Shown: positions 39,722 to 48,543 of the stretch, one piece after another | Numbering within the stretch: the first letter of the stretch is position 1 | Layout of the letters: every line of letters starts with the position of its first letter | NCBI GenBank assembly: GCA_036259875.1 | Contig: DATAAZ010000024.1 | Span: 1-64,000 of the forward strand | Direction of reading: 5' to 3' | Length of the DNA stretch: 64,000 nt | From: DATAAZ01 sp036259875 | Lineage (GTDB): Bacteria; Actinomycetota; Thermoleophilia; Gaiellales; Gaiellaceae | Notes under the pieces: model-generated | What the model was told of the DNA's origin: nothing | What the model saw: the letters and a program-made list of their open reading frames with translations, nothing else | Database searches by the model: none | Made by a program: the position numbers and the translations under genes

Positions 39722-40986
39722 GTCGCCACGAGCTGGCAGATCCTACCACACAATTCCTCCGCTTCCGAGCCCGTCGGGGCTTCGGCGAGCACGCGCAGGA
39801 CGGGCTCGGTTCCCGACGGGCGAACGAGGACGCGCGCCCGGCCGGCGAGCGCGCCGTTCAGGCGCCCGACCTCCGCCGCGACGTCCGGGGGGATCTCGTT
39901 CGACGCGACCGGGACGTTGGCCTTCACCTGCGGAAGCCGGGGCATCGCCGCTGCGAGATCGCCGAGGTCGCGGCCCGATTCGACGACCGCCCGCGCGACG
40001 AGGAGCGCCGCGACTAGGCCGTCACCCGTCGTGTGGCCGTCCAGGTAGACGACGTGGCCCGACTGCTCGCCGCCGAGCCGGCCGCCTTCGCGTCGCAGCG
40101 CCGCGAGCACGTAACGATCCCCGACGTCGGTCGTGACGACCCGGACGCCGCGCTCGTCCATCAACCGGTGGAAGCCGAGGTTCGTCATCGTCGTCACCGC
40201 AACGAGGTCGACGCCGAGGTGGAGAGCGAGGATCGCGACGATCTGGTCGCCGTCCACCTCGCGGCCGGCCGCGTCGACGGCGAGCATCCGGTCGCCGTCT
40301 CCGTCGAAGGCAACGCCGAAGTCGGCGCCGGCCGCAATCGTCGTCTTCGAGACGAGCCCGAGGGCGCCCGCCCCGCAGCCGACGTTGATGTTCGTCCCGT
40401 CCGGGTCGTCACCGATCGCCGTCACGTCCGCGCCGAGGCGGGCGAACGCGGCCGGCGCGACGTCGCTCATCGCGCCGTTCGCGCAGTCGCAGACGACGCG
40501 CAGGCCGGCGAGCGGCACGCCGAAGCGGGCGGTCACGAGCTCGACGTACCGGTCGCCGAGCTCCTCCGGCTCGGGCCAGCGCTCCTCGACCGAGGCGTCC
40601 GCGCCCGGCCCGTCGAGGAGCTCCTCGATCGCCGCCTCGTCGGCGTCCGAGAGCTTGAAGCCCTCGCGGTCGAAGAACTTGACGCCGTTGTACTCGGGGG
40701 GGTTGTGGGAGGCGGAAATGACCGCGCCGCACCCGTCGGCGAGGAGTGGGACGGCCGGCGTCGGCAAAATCCCGCCCCAGCGCACCGGAGATCCCCCCGC
40801 TGCGAGCCCCGACGAGAGCGCGAGCTCGAGCGCAGCACCCGACGCCCGCGTATCGCGCCCGACCAGCACGGGGCAGCCGTCGCTCCAGCCTGCGAAGGCA
40901 CGTCCGAGCCGCCGGACCAGGTCCTCGGTCAGGTCCTCGCCGAAGATCCCGCGAACTCCGTCTGTGCCGAAGTATCGGCGCCTCAT
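39709..40986 (-). CDS. glmM: Phosphoglucosamine mutase
   Basis: A 425-residue mutase interconverting glucosamine-6- and -1-phosphate. Motifs of the alpha-D-phosphohexomutase family: RRYFGTDGVRGIFGE at the start, catalytic Ser in VISASHNPPEYNGVKFF, metal loop VAFDGDGDRML, and phosphate-binding RVLVRPSGTEPVLRV at the end. Length normal. Start: ATG 40986 (MRRRYFGTDG). It follows rpsI and is followed by glmS, the conserved actinobacterial order; the last codons form the hairpin described. The assignment is secure. Confidence 0.97.
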   Translation of the reverse strand: MRRRYFGTDGVRGIFGEDLTEDLVRRLGRAFAGWSDGCPVLVGRDTRASGAALELALSSGLAAGGSPVRWGGILPTPAVPLLADGCGAVISASHNPPEYNGVKFFDREGFKLSDADEAAIEELLDGPGADASVEERWPEPEELGDRYVELVTARFGVPLAGLRVVCDCANGAMSDVAPAAFARLGADVTAIGDDPDGTNINVGCGAGALGLVSKTTIAAGADFGVAFDGDGDRMLAVDAAGREVDGDQIVAILALHLGVDLVAVTTMTNLGFHRLMDERGVRVVTTDVGDRYVLAALRREGGRLGGEQSGHVVYLDGHTTGDGLVAALLVARAVVESGRDLGDLAAAMPRLPQVKANVPVASNEIPPDVAAEVGRLNGALAGRARVLVRPSGTEPVLRVLAEAPTGSEAEELCGRICQLVATKLG

Positions 40987-41032
40987 CGTTGCGGGAGTGT
41001 AGGGGCCGGGCATCCCCGGCCCGCGGCGGCCG

Positions 41033-41428
41033 CTACCGCTTCGAGTACTGCGGCGCCTTGCGCGCTTTGTGGAGGCCCGCCTTCTTGCGCTCGACGATCC
41101 GTGCATCGCGGGTGAGGAACCCCTCCCGCTTGAGGACGGTTCGCAGCGCGGGGTCCGCTTCGACGAGCGCCCGCGCGATGCCGTGCCGGAGCGCACCCGC
41201 CTGGCCCGTCACCCCGCCGCCGTCGATCCGCGCCCGCACGTCGAAGCGGCCCTCGACGCCCGCGACGCGAAGCGGCGCCGACGCGGTCGTCCGCTGCGTC
41301 GCGCGCGGGAAATACTCCTCGAGCGTCCGCCCGTTGATCCACCAGGCACCGTCGCCCGGGCGGAGGATCACGCGCGCGACGGAGGTCTTCCGCTTACCGG
41401 TGCCGCGATACTGGGCGATCTCGTTCAC
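41033..41428 (-). CDS. rpsI: 30S ribosomal protein S9
   Basis: A 131-residue S9 protein; its C-terminal tail contacts P-site tRNA. Typical features: AQYRGTGKRKTSVARVILRPGDG near the start, GGGVTGQAGALRHGIARAL, FLTRDARIVERKKAGLHKAR and the basic end QYSKR (usual SKR). Start: GTG 41428, overlapping the rplM stop (GTGA), so S9 is translationally coupled to L13 as in most bacteria. Confidence 0.97.
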   Translation of the reverse strand: MNEIAQYRGTGKRKTSVARVILRPGDGAWWINGRTLEEYFPRATQRTTASAPLRVAGVEGRFDVRARIDGGGVTGQAGALRHGIARALVEADPALRTVLKREGFLTRDARIVERKKAGLHKARKAPQYSKR

Positions 41429-41850
41429 GGGAGCGGCTCCGGCTTCTGCGCCTCGTGCGGGTGGCCGGGGCCCGCGTACACCTTGAGCTTGGTGATCTGC
41501 CGCCGGGCGAGGCGGTTCCGCGGCAGCATCCCCCTCACCGCTTTGCGCACGACCTCGGTCGGCCGCCGCTCGAGCTCCTCGCGGAGCGTCCGCGTGCGGA
41601 GGCCGCCGGGGTAGCCCGAATGCCGGTGGTAGAGCTTCTCGTCCAGCTTCTTCCCCGTCACGGCGACCTTCTCGGCGTTGACGACGACCACGAAGTCGCC
41701 GGTATCGACGTGCGGCGTGTACTCGGGCTTTTGCTTCCCGCGCAGCGTGTCGGCGATCCGGGTCGCGAGCCGCCCGAGGGTCTCCCCCTCGGCGTCCACG
41801 ACGTACCAGCGGCGTTCGACGTCCTCGGCTTTCGCGTTCCAGGTCTTCAT
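41425..41850 (-). CDS. rplM: 50S ribosomal protein L13
   Basis: A 141-residue L13. Motifs: WYVVDAEGETLGRLATRIAD, GDFVVVVNAEKVAVTGKKLDEKLYHRHSGYPGG and the C-terminal LKVYAGPGHPHEAQKPEPLP. It starts at ATG 41850, and the mRNA leader contains a hairpin (41861-41886). The gene opens the rplM-rpsI-glmM-glmS unit. L13 leaders regulate their own operons in some bacteria; here only the hairpin is visible. Confidence 0.97.
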   Translation of the reverse strand: MKTWNAKAEDVERRWYVVDAEGETLGRLATRIADTLRGKQKPEYTPHVDTGDFVVVVNAEKVAVTGKKLDEKLYHRHSGYPGGLRTRTLREELERRPTEVVRKAVRGMLPRNRLARRQITKLKVYAGPGHPHEAQKPEPLP

Positions 41851-41860
41851 GCGCAGAAAG

Positions 41861-41886
41861 AACGGCGGACTCGGGCGCCCGCCGTT
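41861..41886 (-). promoter_or_regulatory. Hairpin in the rplM leader
   Basis: On the minus strand AACGGCGG pairs perfectly with CCGCCGTT and is followed by CTTTCT, ending 10 bases before the L13 ATG. A TACCAT -10-like box lies upstream (near 41895). It may be a small attenuator or leader regulatory hairpin. Confidence 0.4.
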
Positions 41887-41909
41887 TGCCGATGGTACCA
41901 GCGCGTTCG

Positions 41910-42212
41910 CTACGCCGTCTGAACGATCTCGAGGCCGACGATTGTCGGGCGCCCGTCGACTTCCGCCCAGCGGGAGTCGACGGCAATCGCGCCTTCGTCG
42001 CCGCTGTAGCGGATCCGCGCGGTGTACGAACCGCCCGACTCCTCGACGGAGACGACCTCGGAGCCGGTCAGGGGACGCGGCATCGCCCGCATTACCTCTC
42101 CCGCGGCCGCCTTCATGTCTTCGCTCAGGTACGACCCGGCCGTCTCGTAGTCGCGTTCGACCGTCGCCTGCGCGTGCGTCTCGGCCGCCTCGCGGACCGT
42201 GGCCTCATTCAT
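41910..42212 (-). CDS. Small conserved-type protein, 100 residues
   Basis: Unrecognised soluble protein. MNEATVREAAETHAQATVER and DYETAGSYLSEDMKAAAGEV suggest an N-terminal helical part, and EESGGSYTARIRYSGDEGAIAV a beta part. The helix-then-sheet layout with a small cavity resembles NTF2/SnoaL-like folds, but no family residue set is visible. Start: ATG 42212, overlapping the stop of the glycosylase gene by 8 bases, so it is the last gene of the MFS-glycosylase unit. Function unknown. Confidence 0.6.
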   Translation of the reverse strand: MNEATVREAAETHAQATVERDYETAGSYLSEDMKAAAGEVMRAMPRPLTGSEVVSVEESGGSYTARIRYSGDEGAIAVDSRWAEVDGRPTIVGLEIVQTA

Positions 42213-42744
42213 GGCGCAGGATTCTACGCAGGCCGTCGCGGAACGCCGACGCGCCGGCGTGCGACGGATGGCGGACGGCCGGGCCGCCGAGAACCGACTC
42301 GGCGAGGCGCCCGACCGCGATGACGCGGCGGCCCGCGGCCAGCGTCGTGAGGAAAGGGTGCGCCGCCGCGATCTCGGCTCCGGTTGGCCTCCGGTTCGTG
42401 TCCGGTCGTTCGCGGAGGTGAGGGTGCGTCGGGACGACGTTCCAGAGGAGAACGGTTCGCTCGAGACCGAGCTCGGCTAGCGTCCGGTGGACGATGGTTG
42501 CCGTCGCCTCTGCCGGCCCGGTGCCCGAGAGCTGCCGCTCCGAGGTCAGCGGAACGCCGCTCACGCGCGTTCCCCGGTACCCGGGCGCCTCCGCGACGAG
42601 GAGGACGGGAGCATCGGCGCGCTCGCGGAGGTAGACGGCGAGCCGTTCCCGCCGCCGCTCGGCGCCCTCGCCGTCTCGGTAGAAGTTGAACGTCGCGCCG
42701 ATCGTCGCCGCGGCGAGTTGCTCGACGAGCTCGATCGGCCTCAC
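42205..42744 (-). CDS. Uracil-DNA glycosylase-superfamily protein
   Basis: A 179-residue protein of the uracil-DNA glycosylase superfamily (base-excision repair of deaminated cytosine). Visible active-site region: VLLVAEAPGYRGTRVSGVPLTSE (motif 1 with the catalytic acidic region; the FTSE is VPLTSE here), and WNVVPTHPHL, then the C-terminal VRHPSHAGAS (DNA-intercalation/His motif with HPSH). It lacks obvious cysteines for an Fe-S cluster, so family 4 is less likely. Start: GTG 42744, overlapping the MFS stop (GTGA). Its exact subfamily is uncertain. Confidence 0.75.
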   Translation of the reverse strand: MRPIELVEQLAAATIGATFNFYRDGEGAERRRERLAVYLRERADAPVLLVAEAPGYRGTRVSGVPLTSERQLSGTGPAEATATIVHRTLAELGLERTVLLWNVVPTHPHLRERPDTNRRPTGAEIAAAHPFLTTLAAGRRVIAVGRLAESVLGGPAVRHPSHAGASAFRDGLRRILRHE

Positions 42745-44045
42745 GGGGCCCGCGCGGGCCGCGTCACGGGAGCCGCGGCCGGCGAGAGGATCCAGAGGGC
42801 GGGCAGGACGACGAGCGCGGTGCCGCCGAGCGCGAGCGCGGCCACCCCGAGCGCATCGACGACGTAGCCGCCGAGAAGCACGAGCCCGGCGCCGAGAAGA
42901 CTCGAGCCGACGTCGTTCAAGCCGAGCAGCTTGCCGCGATCGCCGACGGCGGCACGATCGGCCAGCGCCGCGGTTGCGGCGACGAACGAGAGGCTCCAGC
43001 CGATTCCGAGTGCGAAGAGGAGGACGGCCGTCCCGGCGACGCTCTCGGTCGGCGCGAGCGCCGCCGAGGCAACCGCCATTACGCCGAGCCCGCCGACGAG
43101 CGCTTGTCGACGGCCGATCCGGTCGATCAGCTCGCCCACGACGAGGACGAGCGCGTACATGCCGAAGACGTGCGCGCCGATGATCGGGAAGACGTTCGCC
43201 TGATGGTGGCCGTGCTCGTGGACGACCACGTACGCGATGAGGTTCATGAGCGCGACCATGACCGAGAAGCTCGCGAACGCCGCGACGAGCGCGGGAACGA
43301 CGCCGGGCCGCCGGACGATCTCGGCAAGCGGAGCGGGGGGCGGCGCCGAGGCGTCCGGTCCGTGGCCGCGCGAGAGCGCTTCGCCGATCCGCTTCGGGTC
43401 CGGCCGGACGGCGAGCACGAGCGCGGCACCCACGAGCATGAACGCTCCCGCGACGAGCCATCCCGCCGTGAGGACGCGAGTCTCGAGCTCCTCCCCCGCG
43501 AAGAGCGGGCCGAACACCGCGGGGCCGAGAATCGCGCCGAACACGGCGCCGAAGAGAACGAGCGCGATCCCGCGTCCGCGCCGCTCCGCTGGGTACATGT
43601 CCCCTGCCGCCGCCCGCGAGAGGAGCGCGATCCCGGCCGCCGCCCCGAGCAGCGCGAAGCCGACGATCGTGAGCGGGCCGGAATCCGCATTGACGCCGAG
43701 CGCCGTGACCCCTGCCCCGAGCGCGCCGAGCCCGAACCCCGAGGCGAGCACGGGGACGCGCCCGAAGCGGTCCATCGCGCGCCCCGCCGGAAGCGCGCTC
43801 AGCGCCCCGGCGGTGAGGAAGATCGCGGGGCCGAGGCCGAGGAGCGCTTCGACCCCGGTCACCTCGACGAACGTGATCGAGGCGATCGCCGCCGCGAGCT
43901 GGAGCGTCGCCGAGTTGACCGCGAGCGCGGCCGCGAGGAGCGCGGTGTTCCGGCGGACCGCCCGCCCGAGCGCCGGCCCGTGGAGCTCGTGGGCGTCCGC
44001 ACCGGACACGGCGCTTAGCTTAGGCGCCGCTCGCGGCGCCGACAT
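42741..44045 (-). CDS. MFS transporter
   Basis: A 434-residue major facilitator with twelve predicted membrane helices and a cytoplasmic loop around residues 205-245 (GHGPDASAPPPAPL). Motif A-like sequence GRAMDRFGRVPVLASG lies between helices 2 and 3, and LLSRAAAGDMYPAERRGRGI follows. The late loop LADRAAVGDRGKLLGLNDVGSS is a repeat of motif A in the C-half. The substrate cannot be inferred. Start: ATG 44045, divergent from a second MFS gene at 44123, so both transporters share a short promoter region. It is coupled to the glycosylase gene. Confidence 0.85.
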   Translation of the reverse strand: MSAPRAAPKLSAVSGADAHELHGPALGRAVRRNTALLAAALAVNSATLQLAAAIASITFVEVTGVEALLGLGPAIFLTAGALSALPAGRAMDRFGRVPVLASGFGLGALGAGVTALGVNADSGPLTIVGFALLGAAAGIALLSRAAAGDMYPAERRGRGIALVLFGAVFGAILGPAVFGPLFAGEELETRVLTAGWLVAGAFMLVGAALVLAVRPDPKRIGEALSRGHGPDASAPPPAPLAEIVRRPGVVPALVAAFASFSVMVALMNLIAYVVVHEHGHHQANVFPIIGAHVFGMYALVLVVGELIDRIGRRQALVGGLGVMAVASAALAPTESVAGTAVLLFALGIGWSLSFVAATAALADRAAVGDRGKLLGLNDVGSSLLGAGLVLLGGYVVDALGVAALALGGTALVVLPALWILSPAAAPVTRPARAP

Positions 44046-44122
44046 CGCGGACGTGCCGGCCGGGCGCGCTCCGTTTGAATGACCGGTCGATCCGAGGGCG
44101 TTTCGGTAAAACGCCGTGCGAC

Positions 44123-45301
44123 GTGCGCCTGACGCTCCCGCTCTATGCCGGCGGCTTCCTCGGCCCGTTCGGGGGCGCGATGCTCGTCGCGCTCATCCCG
44201 AACGTCGCCGCGGGCCTCGGGACGTCGCTCACGCTCGTCGCCGCCGCGATCACGACCTACATGATCCCGTTCGCCGCGCTCCAGCTCGTTTCGGGCACCG
44301 TTGCGGAGCGGCTCGGCGCGCGGCGCGTCGTCCGTACGGCCTACCTCGTCTACGGCGCGGCCGCGCTCGTCTGCGCGCTCGCGCCGGAGATCTGGACCTT
44401 CCTCGGCGCGCGGGCCGTCATGGGAGCCGCGAACGCCTTCCTTTCGCCCATCCTCCTCGCCGCGCTTTCGGAGGTCGTCGCGCCCGAGGTGCTCGGCCGG
44501 ACGGTCGGGACGTTCGCCGCGTGGCAGACGGCCGGCTTCATGCTCGCGCCGGCGCTCGGGGGCGCGCTCGGCGAGGTCTCCTGGCGGCTCGCCTTCGTCA
44601 TGGTCACGCTCGCGGCGCTCGCCCTCGCGCTTCCGTCGCGGACGCTCGGGACGTTCGAGGGCGCGCGCGCGTCCGAGGCGACCCTGCGCGCGCTCTTCAA
44701 CCGGTGGATCGCCCTCCTGTCCGCAAAGGCGATCCTCGGCTACCTCGGCTTCACCGCGATCGGCTTCGTGCTCGTGCTGGTCGCTGCGGACGAGTTCGGG
44801 CTCGGCTCCGGCGCGCGCGGCCTGCTCGTCGCGGGCTATGGCCTCGGCGGAATCCTGCTCGGGCGCTTCGCGGGATCGATCGTCGATCGCGCCGGCCGGC
44901 CGTCGACGGCGCTCGCGGGTACGCTCGCCTGCACCGCGGGCGTGCTCGGGCTCGCGTTCGCGCCGAGCGTCTGGAGTCTCGCGCTCGTCTGGCTCGCCGT
45001 CGGCTGCGCGGCGACGTTTGTCTGGGCGGGCCTCAACACGATCGCCGTCGAGTCGTTCCCGCAGAACCGCGCAGGTGCGACGTCCGCCTACAGCGCCTTC
45101 AAGTTCCTGGGCATCGCGGTCGGCCCGCTCGTCTACGTGCCGCTCTTCCACGTGGACACTCGGGCGCCGTTCTTCGTCGCGGCGGTGTTCTCGCTCACGC
45201 TCGCCGCGCTCGTGGTGCCCTGGTTCGCGCGGTACCGAGAGCTGACGCGCGTGAACCCCTGGTTCCACCGCGAACCCCCTCCTCAGGAGCAGACGTCGTG
45301 A
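44123..45301 (+). CDS. MFS transporter
   Basis: A second twelve-helix facilitator, 392 residues from GTG 44123; a TTG at 44075 would add 16 residues without a better fit. Helix 1 begins LTLPLYAGGFLGPFGGAML, and motif A appears as SGTVAERLGARRVVRTAY and GSIVDRAGRPSTALAG. LAVGCAATFVWAGLNTIAVES and RAGATSAYSAFKFLGIAVGP are typical of efflux facilitators. Substrate unknown. It diverges from the other MFS gene and its stop overlaps the acylphosphatase start (GTGA). Confidence 0.85.
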   Translation: MRLTLPLYAGGFLGPFGGAMLVALIPNVAAGLGTSLTLVAAAITTYMIPFAALQLVSGTVAERLGARRVVRTAYLVYGAAALVCALAPEIWTFLGARAVMGAANAFLSPILLAALSEVVAPEVLGRTVGTFAAWQTAGFMLAPALGGALGEVSWRLAFVMVTLAALALALPSRTLGTFEGARASEATLRALFNRWIALLSAKAILGYLGFTAIGFVLVLVAADEFGLGSGARGLLVAGYGLGGILLGRFAGSIVDRAGRPSTALAGTLACTAGVLGLAFAPSVWSLALVWLAVGCAATFVWAGLNTIAVESFPQNRAGATSAYSAFKFLGIAVGPLVYVPLFHVDTRAPFFVAAVFSLTLAALVVPWFARYRELTRVNPWFHREPPPQEQTS

Positions 45302-45564
45302 TCAGGCGCCGGGTGATCGTGCACGGGCGCGTGCAGGGCGTCTTCTTCCGCGACACCGCGCGCCGGCTCGCGGCCCAGCGCGGCGTCGTGGGTTGGGCGC
45401 GGAACGTCCCGGACGGCACGGTCGAGGCGGTGTTCGAGGGCGAGCCCGAGGCGGTCGAGCGGCTCGTTACCTTCTGCCGCGAGGGGCCGCGCGGCGCGGT
45501 CGTCGAGCGAGTCGAGGTCGTCGACGAGGAGCCCGAGGGGCTGAGAGGCTTCTCGATCCGGTAG
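45298..45564 (+). CDS. acyP: Acylphosphatase
   Basis: An 88-residue acylphosphatase hydrolysing carboxyl-phosphate anhydrides. The catalytic Arg is in HGRVQGVFFRDTARRLA and the Asn in GVVGWARNVPDGTVEAV, both classic. Start: GTG 45298 overlapping the MFS stop. The coupling to a transporter gene is probably economical packing. The assignment is secure. Confidence 0.95.
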   Translation: MIRRRVIVHGRVQGVFFRDTARRLAAQRGVVGWARNVPDGTVEAVFEGEPEAVERLVTFCREGPRGAVVERVEVVDEEPEGLRGFSIR

Positions 45565-45580
45565 GACTACGATCCGGCCC

Positions 45581-46846
45581 GTGGATCGGCACGGCTTCCT
45601 CGAGCGGACGGGGCTCACGTTCGCAGCGGCCGCGCTCGCCTCGACGCCCGCCTGGTTCCCGGACGAGGCCGGCGCCGACGCAGCGGCCGACGTGCGCACC
45701 TGGCGCGGGGTCCGTGCACAGTTCCGGCTGCGCCGCGACCTCGTCCACCTCGGGACGTTCCTCCTCGCCTCGCACCCGAAGCCCGTCCGCGACTCGATCG
45801 CGCGCCACCGAGCGGGACTCGACCGAAACACCGTCGACTACCTGCACGGAAAGGGACCGGTGCTCGAGGCGGCGGTTCTCCGGGCGGCGGCTTCGTACCT
45901 CGGCGCGAGCCCCGCCGAAATCGCGCTGACCGACTCGACGACGATGGGGTTAGGGACGCTCTACACCGGACTCGCCGTGCGCGCGGGGCAGGAGCTCCTG
46001 ACGACCGAGCACGACTTCTTCGCCACGCATGCCTCGCTCAGGGAGAAAGCGCGGCGGAGCGGCGCGAGCGTGCGGCGCGTCCGCCTCTACGAGCCCGGCG
46101 ACGAGGTGACGGAGCAGCAGCTCGTCGACCGGCTGCTCGCCGGCGTCAGCGACCGCACGCGCGTCGTCGCGATCACATGGGTGCACTCGAGCACGGGAGT
46201 CAAGCTCCCGATCCGCAGGATCGGCGACGCACTCGCGGCGACGAACGCGACCCGCGACCCGGCCGACCGCGCGCTCCTTTGCGTCGACGGGGTCCACGGG
46301 CTCGGCGTCGAGGACGTAACGGCGCCCGGACTCGGGTGCGACTTCCTGATCGCCGGAACGCACAAGTGGCTCTTCGGGCCGCGCGGGACGGGTCTCGTCT
46401 GGGCCCGCTCGGCCGCGTGGTCGCAGGCCTCGCCCACCATCCCGTCGTTCTCCGGAGACTCGACGTTCGGCGCGGTCATGACCCCGGGCGGGTTCCACTC
46501 GTTCGAGCATCGCTGGGCGCTCGGCTCGGCGTTCCGGTTCCATGAACGGGTCGGGAAAGCGCGCGTGGAAGCGCGGATCCACTCCCTCGCGCGCCAGTTC
46601 AAAGAGGGGCTCGCTGCGATCCCGCGAGTGCGCCTCGTCACGCCGAGGTCGGACGCGGTCGCGGCCGGGCTCGTGTGCTTCGAGGTCGCGGGCCTCCCGC
46701 CGCGCGCGGTCGTCTCGCGCCTTCGCGCGAACCGGATCGTCGCGACCGAGACGCCGTACAACCCGTCGTACGCGCGCGTCGGCCCGGGAATGCTGAATAC
46801 GCCGGCCGACGTGCGGCGCGCCCTCGCCGCGATTCGCGCCCTCTAG
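45581..46846 (+). CDS. Class V aminotransferase-fold PLP enzyme with N-terminal hydrophobic segment
   Basis: A 421-residue PLP-dependent class V aminotransferase (cysteine desulfurase/isopenicillin-N-epimerase-like). The N-terminus (DRHGFLERTGLTFAAAALAS) is hydrophobic and may be a secretion signal or membrane anchor, unusual for this class. The PLP lysine is in LIAGTHKWLFGPRGTG (near residue 265), with the aspartate in LLCVDGVHGLG upstream. Reaction and partner are unknown. Start: GTG 45581. Followed by a short hairpin terminator. Confidence 0.8.
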   Translation: MDRHGFLERTGLTFAAAALASTPAWFPDEAGADAAADVRTWRGVRAQFRLRRDLVHLGTFLLASHPKPVRDSIARHRAGLDRNTVDYLHGKGPVLEAAVLRAAASYLGASPAEIALTDSTTMGLGTLYTGLAVRAGQELLTTEHDFFATHASLREKARRSGASVRRVRLYEPGDEVTEQQLVDRLLAGVSDRTRVVAITWVHSSTGVKLPIRRIGDALAATNATRDPADRALLCVDGVHGLGVEDVTAPGLGCDFLIAGTHKWLFGPRGTGLVWARSAAWSQASPTIPSFSGDSTFGAVMTPGGFHSFEHRWALGSAFRFHERVGKARVEARIHSLARQFKEGLAAIPRVRLVTPRSDAVAAGLVCFEVAGLPPRAVVSRLRANRIVATETPYNPSYARVGPGMLNTPADVRRALAAIRAL

Positions 46847-46853
46847 CGCGCGG

Positions 46854-46873
46854 GCCGGCGATGACCGGCTTTT
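46854..46873 (+). terminator. Short hairpin terminator after class V enzyme
   Basis: GCCGG (46854-46858) pairs with CCGGC (46865-46869) around CGATGA and is followed by TTTT (46870-46873). A weak but well-placed intrinsic terminator between convergent genes. Confidence 0.5.
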
Positions 46874-46880
46874 ACACGCC

Positions 46881-48476
46881 CTATTCCCACTCGATCGTCG
46901 CCGGGGGCTTCGACGTGAGATCAAGGGCGACACGGTTGACACCCGGGATCTCGTTCACGATGCGGCTCGCCAGCGTCTCGAGGAGGTCGTAGGGCAGGCG
47001 GGCCCAGTCCGCCGTCATCGCGTCCTCGGACGTGACGGCGCGGATCACGATCGGGTAGGCGTACGTGCGCTCGTCGCCCTGCACTCCGACCGAGCGGATC
47101 GCGGGGAGGACGGCGAAGCTCTGCCAGAGCTCGCGGTCGAGGCCCGCGCGGCGGATCTCCTCCTGCACGATCGCGTCCGCTTCGCGGAGGATCTCGAGCC
47201 GCTCCTCGGTCACCTCGCCGATGATCCGGATCGCGAGCCCGGGGCCTGGAAACGGCTGGCGCCAGACCATCTGTTCCGGAAGGCCGAGCTCCTCGCCGAC
47301 GCGCCGCACCTCGTCCTTGAAGAGAAGCCGTAGCGGCTCGACGAGGTCGAGGTCCATGTCGGCGGGGAGGCCGCCGACGTTGTGGTGCGACTTGATCGTG
47401 GCGGCGACCCCCTCGCTCGTCTCGCGGCCGCCGGACTCGATGACGTCCGAATAGAGCGTTCCCTGGACGAGGAAGCGGACGCGGCCGAGCCGGCCCGCCT
47501 CCTCCTCGAAGACGCGGATGAACTCCTCGCCGACGCGCCGGCGCTTCTCCTCGGGATCGTCGATCCCGCGCAGGCGCGTGAGAAAGCGCTCGCGCGCGTC
47601 GACGTGCACGAGCGGGACGCGGAAGTGGCGGCCGAACGTCTCCGTGACCTGCTCGGCCTCCCCGCTTCGAAGGAGGCCGTGGTCCACGAAGACGCACGTG
47701 AGCTGCTCGCCGACCGCCTTGTACGTGAGGAGGGCGGCGACGGCGGAATCGACGCCGCCCGAGAGCGCGCAGAGCACGCGCTCGCCGCCGACCTGGGCGC
47801 GGATCCGGGACGTCTCCTCCTCGATGACGGCAGCGGCCGTCCACGCAGGCGGCGCCCCGGCGACGCGGTAGAGGAAGTTCTTGAGAACGTCTTGGCCGTA
47901 CGGCGTGTGCACGACCTCCGGGTGAAATTGGACGGCGTACACCCCGCGCCGCCCGTCCTCGAACGCGGAGATCGGCGCCGCCTCCGAGGCGCCGACCACC
48001 CGCGCCCCGGGCGGCGCAGCGACGACCGAATCCCGGTGGCTCATCCAGCATGTCTGCTCCGCCGGCAGCCCGGTGAAGAGCGCGCTCTCGCGCTCCGCCC
48101 GCAGATCCGTCCGTCCGAACTCCGATCGGTCGGTCCGGTCGACCCGCCCGCCCAGCTCCTGCGCGAGAAGCTGCATCCCGTAGCAGATCCCTAGCACCGG
48201 GATGCCGAGCTCGAAGAGACCTGGGTCGACGCGCGGGGCGCCGTCCGCGTAGACGGACGCCGGCCCACCCGAGAGGACGAGGGCGAGGGGACGGCGGGCG
48301 CGCACGGTCGCGGGGGAGACCGTGTGCGGGACGAGCTCCGAATAGACGCGCGCCTCGCGGATTCGGCGCGCGATCAGCTGCGAGTACTGCCCGCCGAGAT
48401 CGACCACGAGAACGGGGCGCTCCTCGGGCCTCGCGTCCCGGGCCGGAAACTGAATGACGGCTTCCGCTTCGCTCAC
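46881..48476 (-). CDS. guaA: GMP synthase (glutamine-hydrolysing)
   Basis: A 531-residue GMP synthase: XMP + glutamine + ATP to GMP. N-terminal class I glutamine amidotransferase domain (residues ~20-215) with VLGICYGMQLLAQ (nucleophile Cys) and VQFHPEVVHT (His, Glu). ATP-pyrophosphatase domain has LCALSGGVDSAVAALL; the C-terminal dimerisation domain ends NRVALDLTSKPPATIEWE. Start: GTG 48476. It is downstream of guaB3 on the same strand, separated by 67 bases that hold a hairpin (48518-48540). The assignment is secure. Confidence 0.97.
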   Translation of the reverse strand: MSEAEAVIQFPARDARPEERPVLVVDLGGQYSQLIARRIREARVYSELVPHTVSPATVRARRPLALVLSGGPASVYADGAPRVDPGLFELGIPVLGICYGMQLLAQELGGRVDRTDRSEFGRTDLRAERESALFTGLPAEQTCWMSHRDSVVAAPPGARVVGASEAAPISAFEDGRRGVYAVQFHPEVVHTPYGQDVLKNFLYRVAGAPPAWTAAAVIEEETSRIRAQVGGERVLCALSGGVDSAVAALLTYKAVGEQLTCVFVDHGLLRSGEAEQVTETFGRHFRVPLVHVDARERFLTRLRGIDDPEEKRRRVGEEFIRVFEEEAGRLGRVRFLVQGTLYSDVIESGGRETSEGVAATIKSHHNVGGLPADMDLDLVEPLRLLFKDEVRRVGEELGLPEQMVWRQPFPGPGLAIRIIGEVTEERLEILREADAIVQEEIRRAGLDRELWQSFAVLPAIRSVGVQGDERTYAYPIVIRAVTSEDAMTADWARLPYDLLETLASRIVNEIPGVNRVALDLTSKPPATIEWE

Positions 48477-48517
48477 GCCCTATGTCCGCGAGCGAAACGA
48501 GCGGCAGAGCGGAATCC

Positions 48518-48540
48518 TGGGGGAAACCCGGTTTCCCCCA
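48518..48540. repeat. GGGGGAAAC/GTTTCCCCC hairpin, copy 2
   Basis: TGGGGGAAAC pairs perfectly (10 bp) with GTTTCCCCCA around CCG, just after the guaB3 stop codon. On the minus strand it reads CATGGGGGAAACC at its left end, the same as copy 1 at 738-763. It could cap the guaB3 transcript or be a dispersed repeat. Confidence 0.55.
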
Positions 48541-48543
48541 TGC

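Noticed and set aside
39677..39760. glmS ribozyme/riboswitch upstream of glmS
   Set aside because: Only 32 bases separate glmM and glmS and no ribozyme core is present; just one hairpin.
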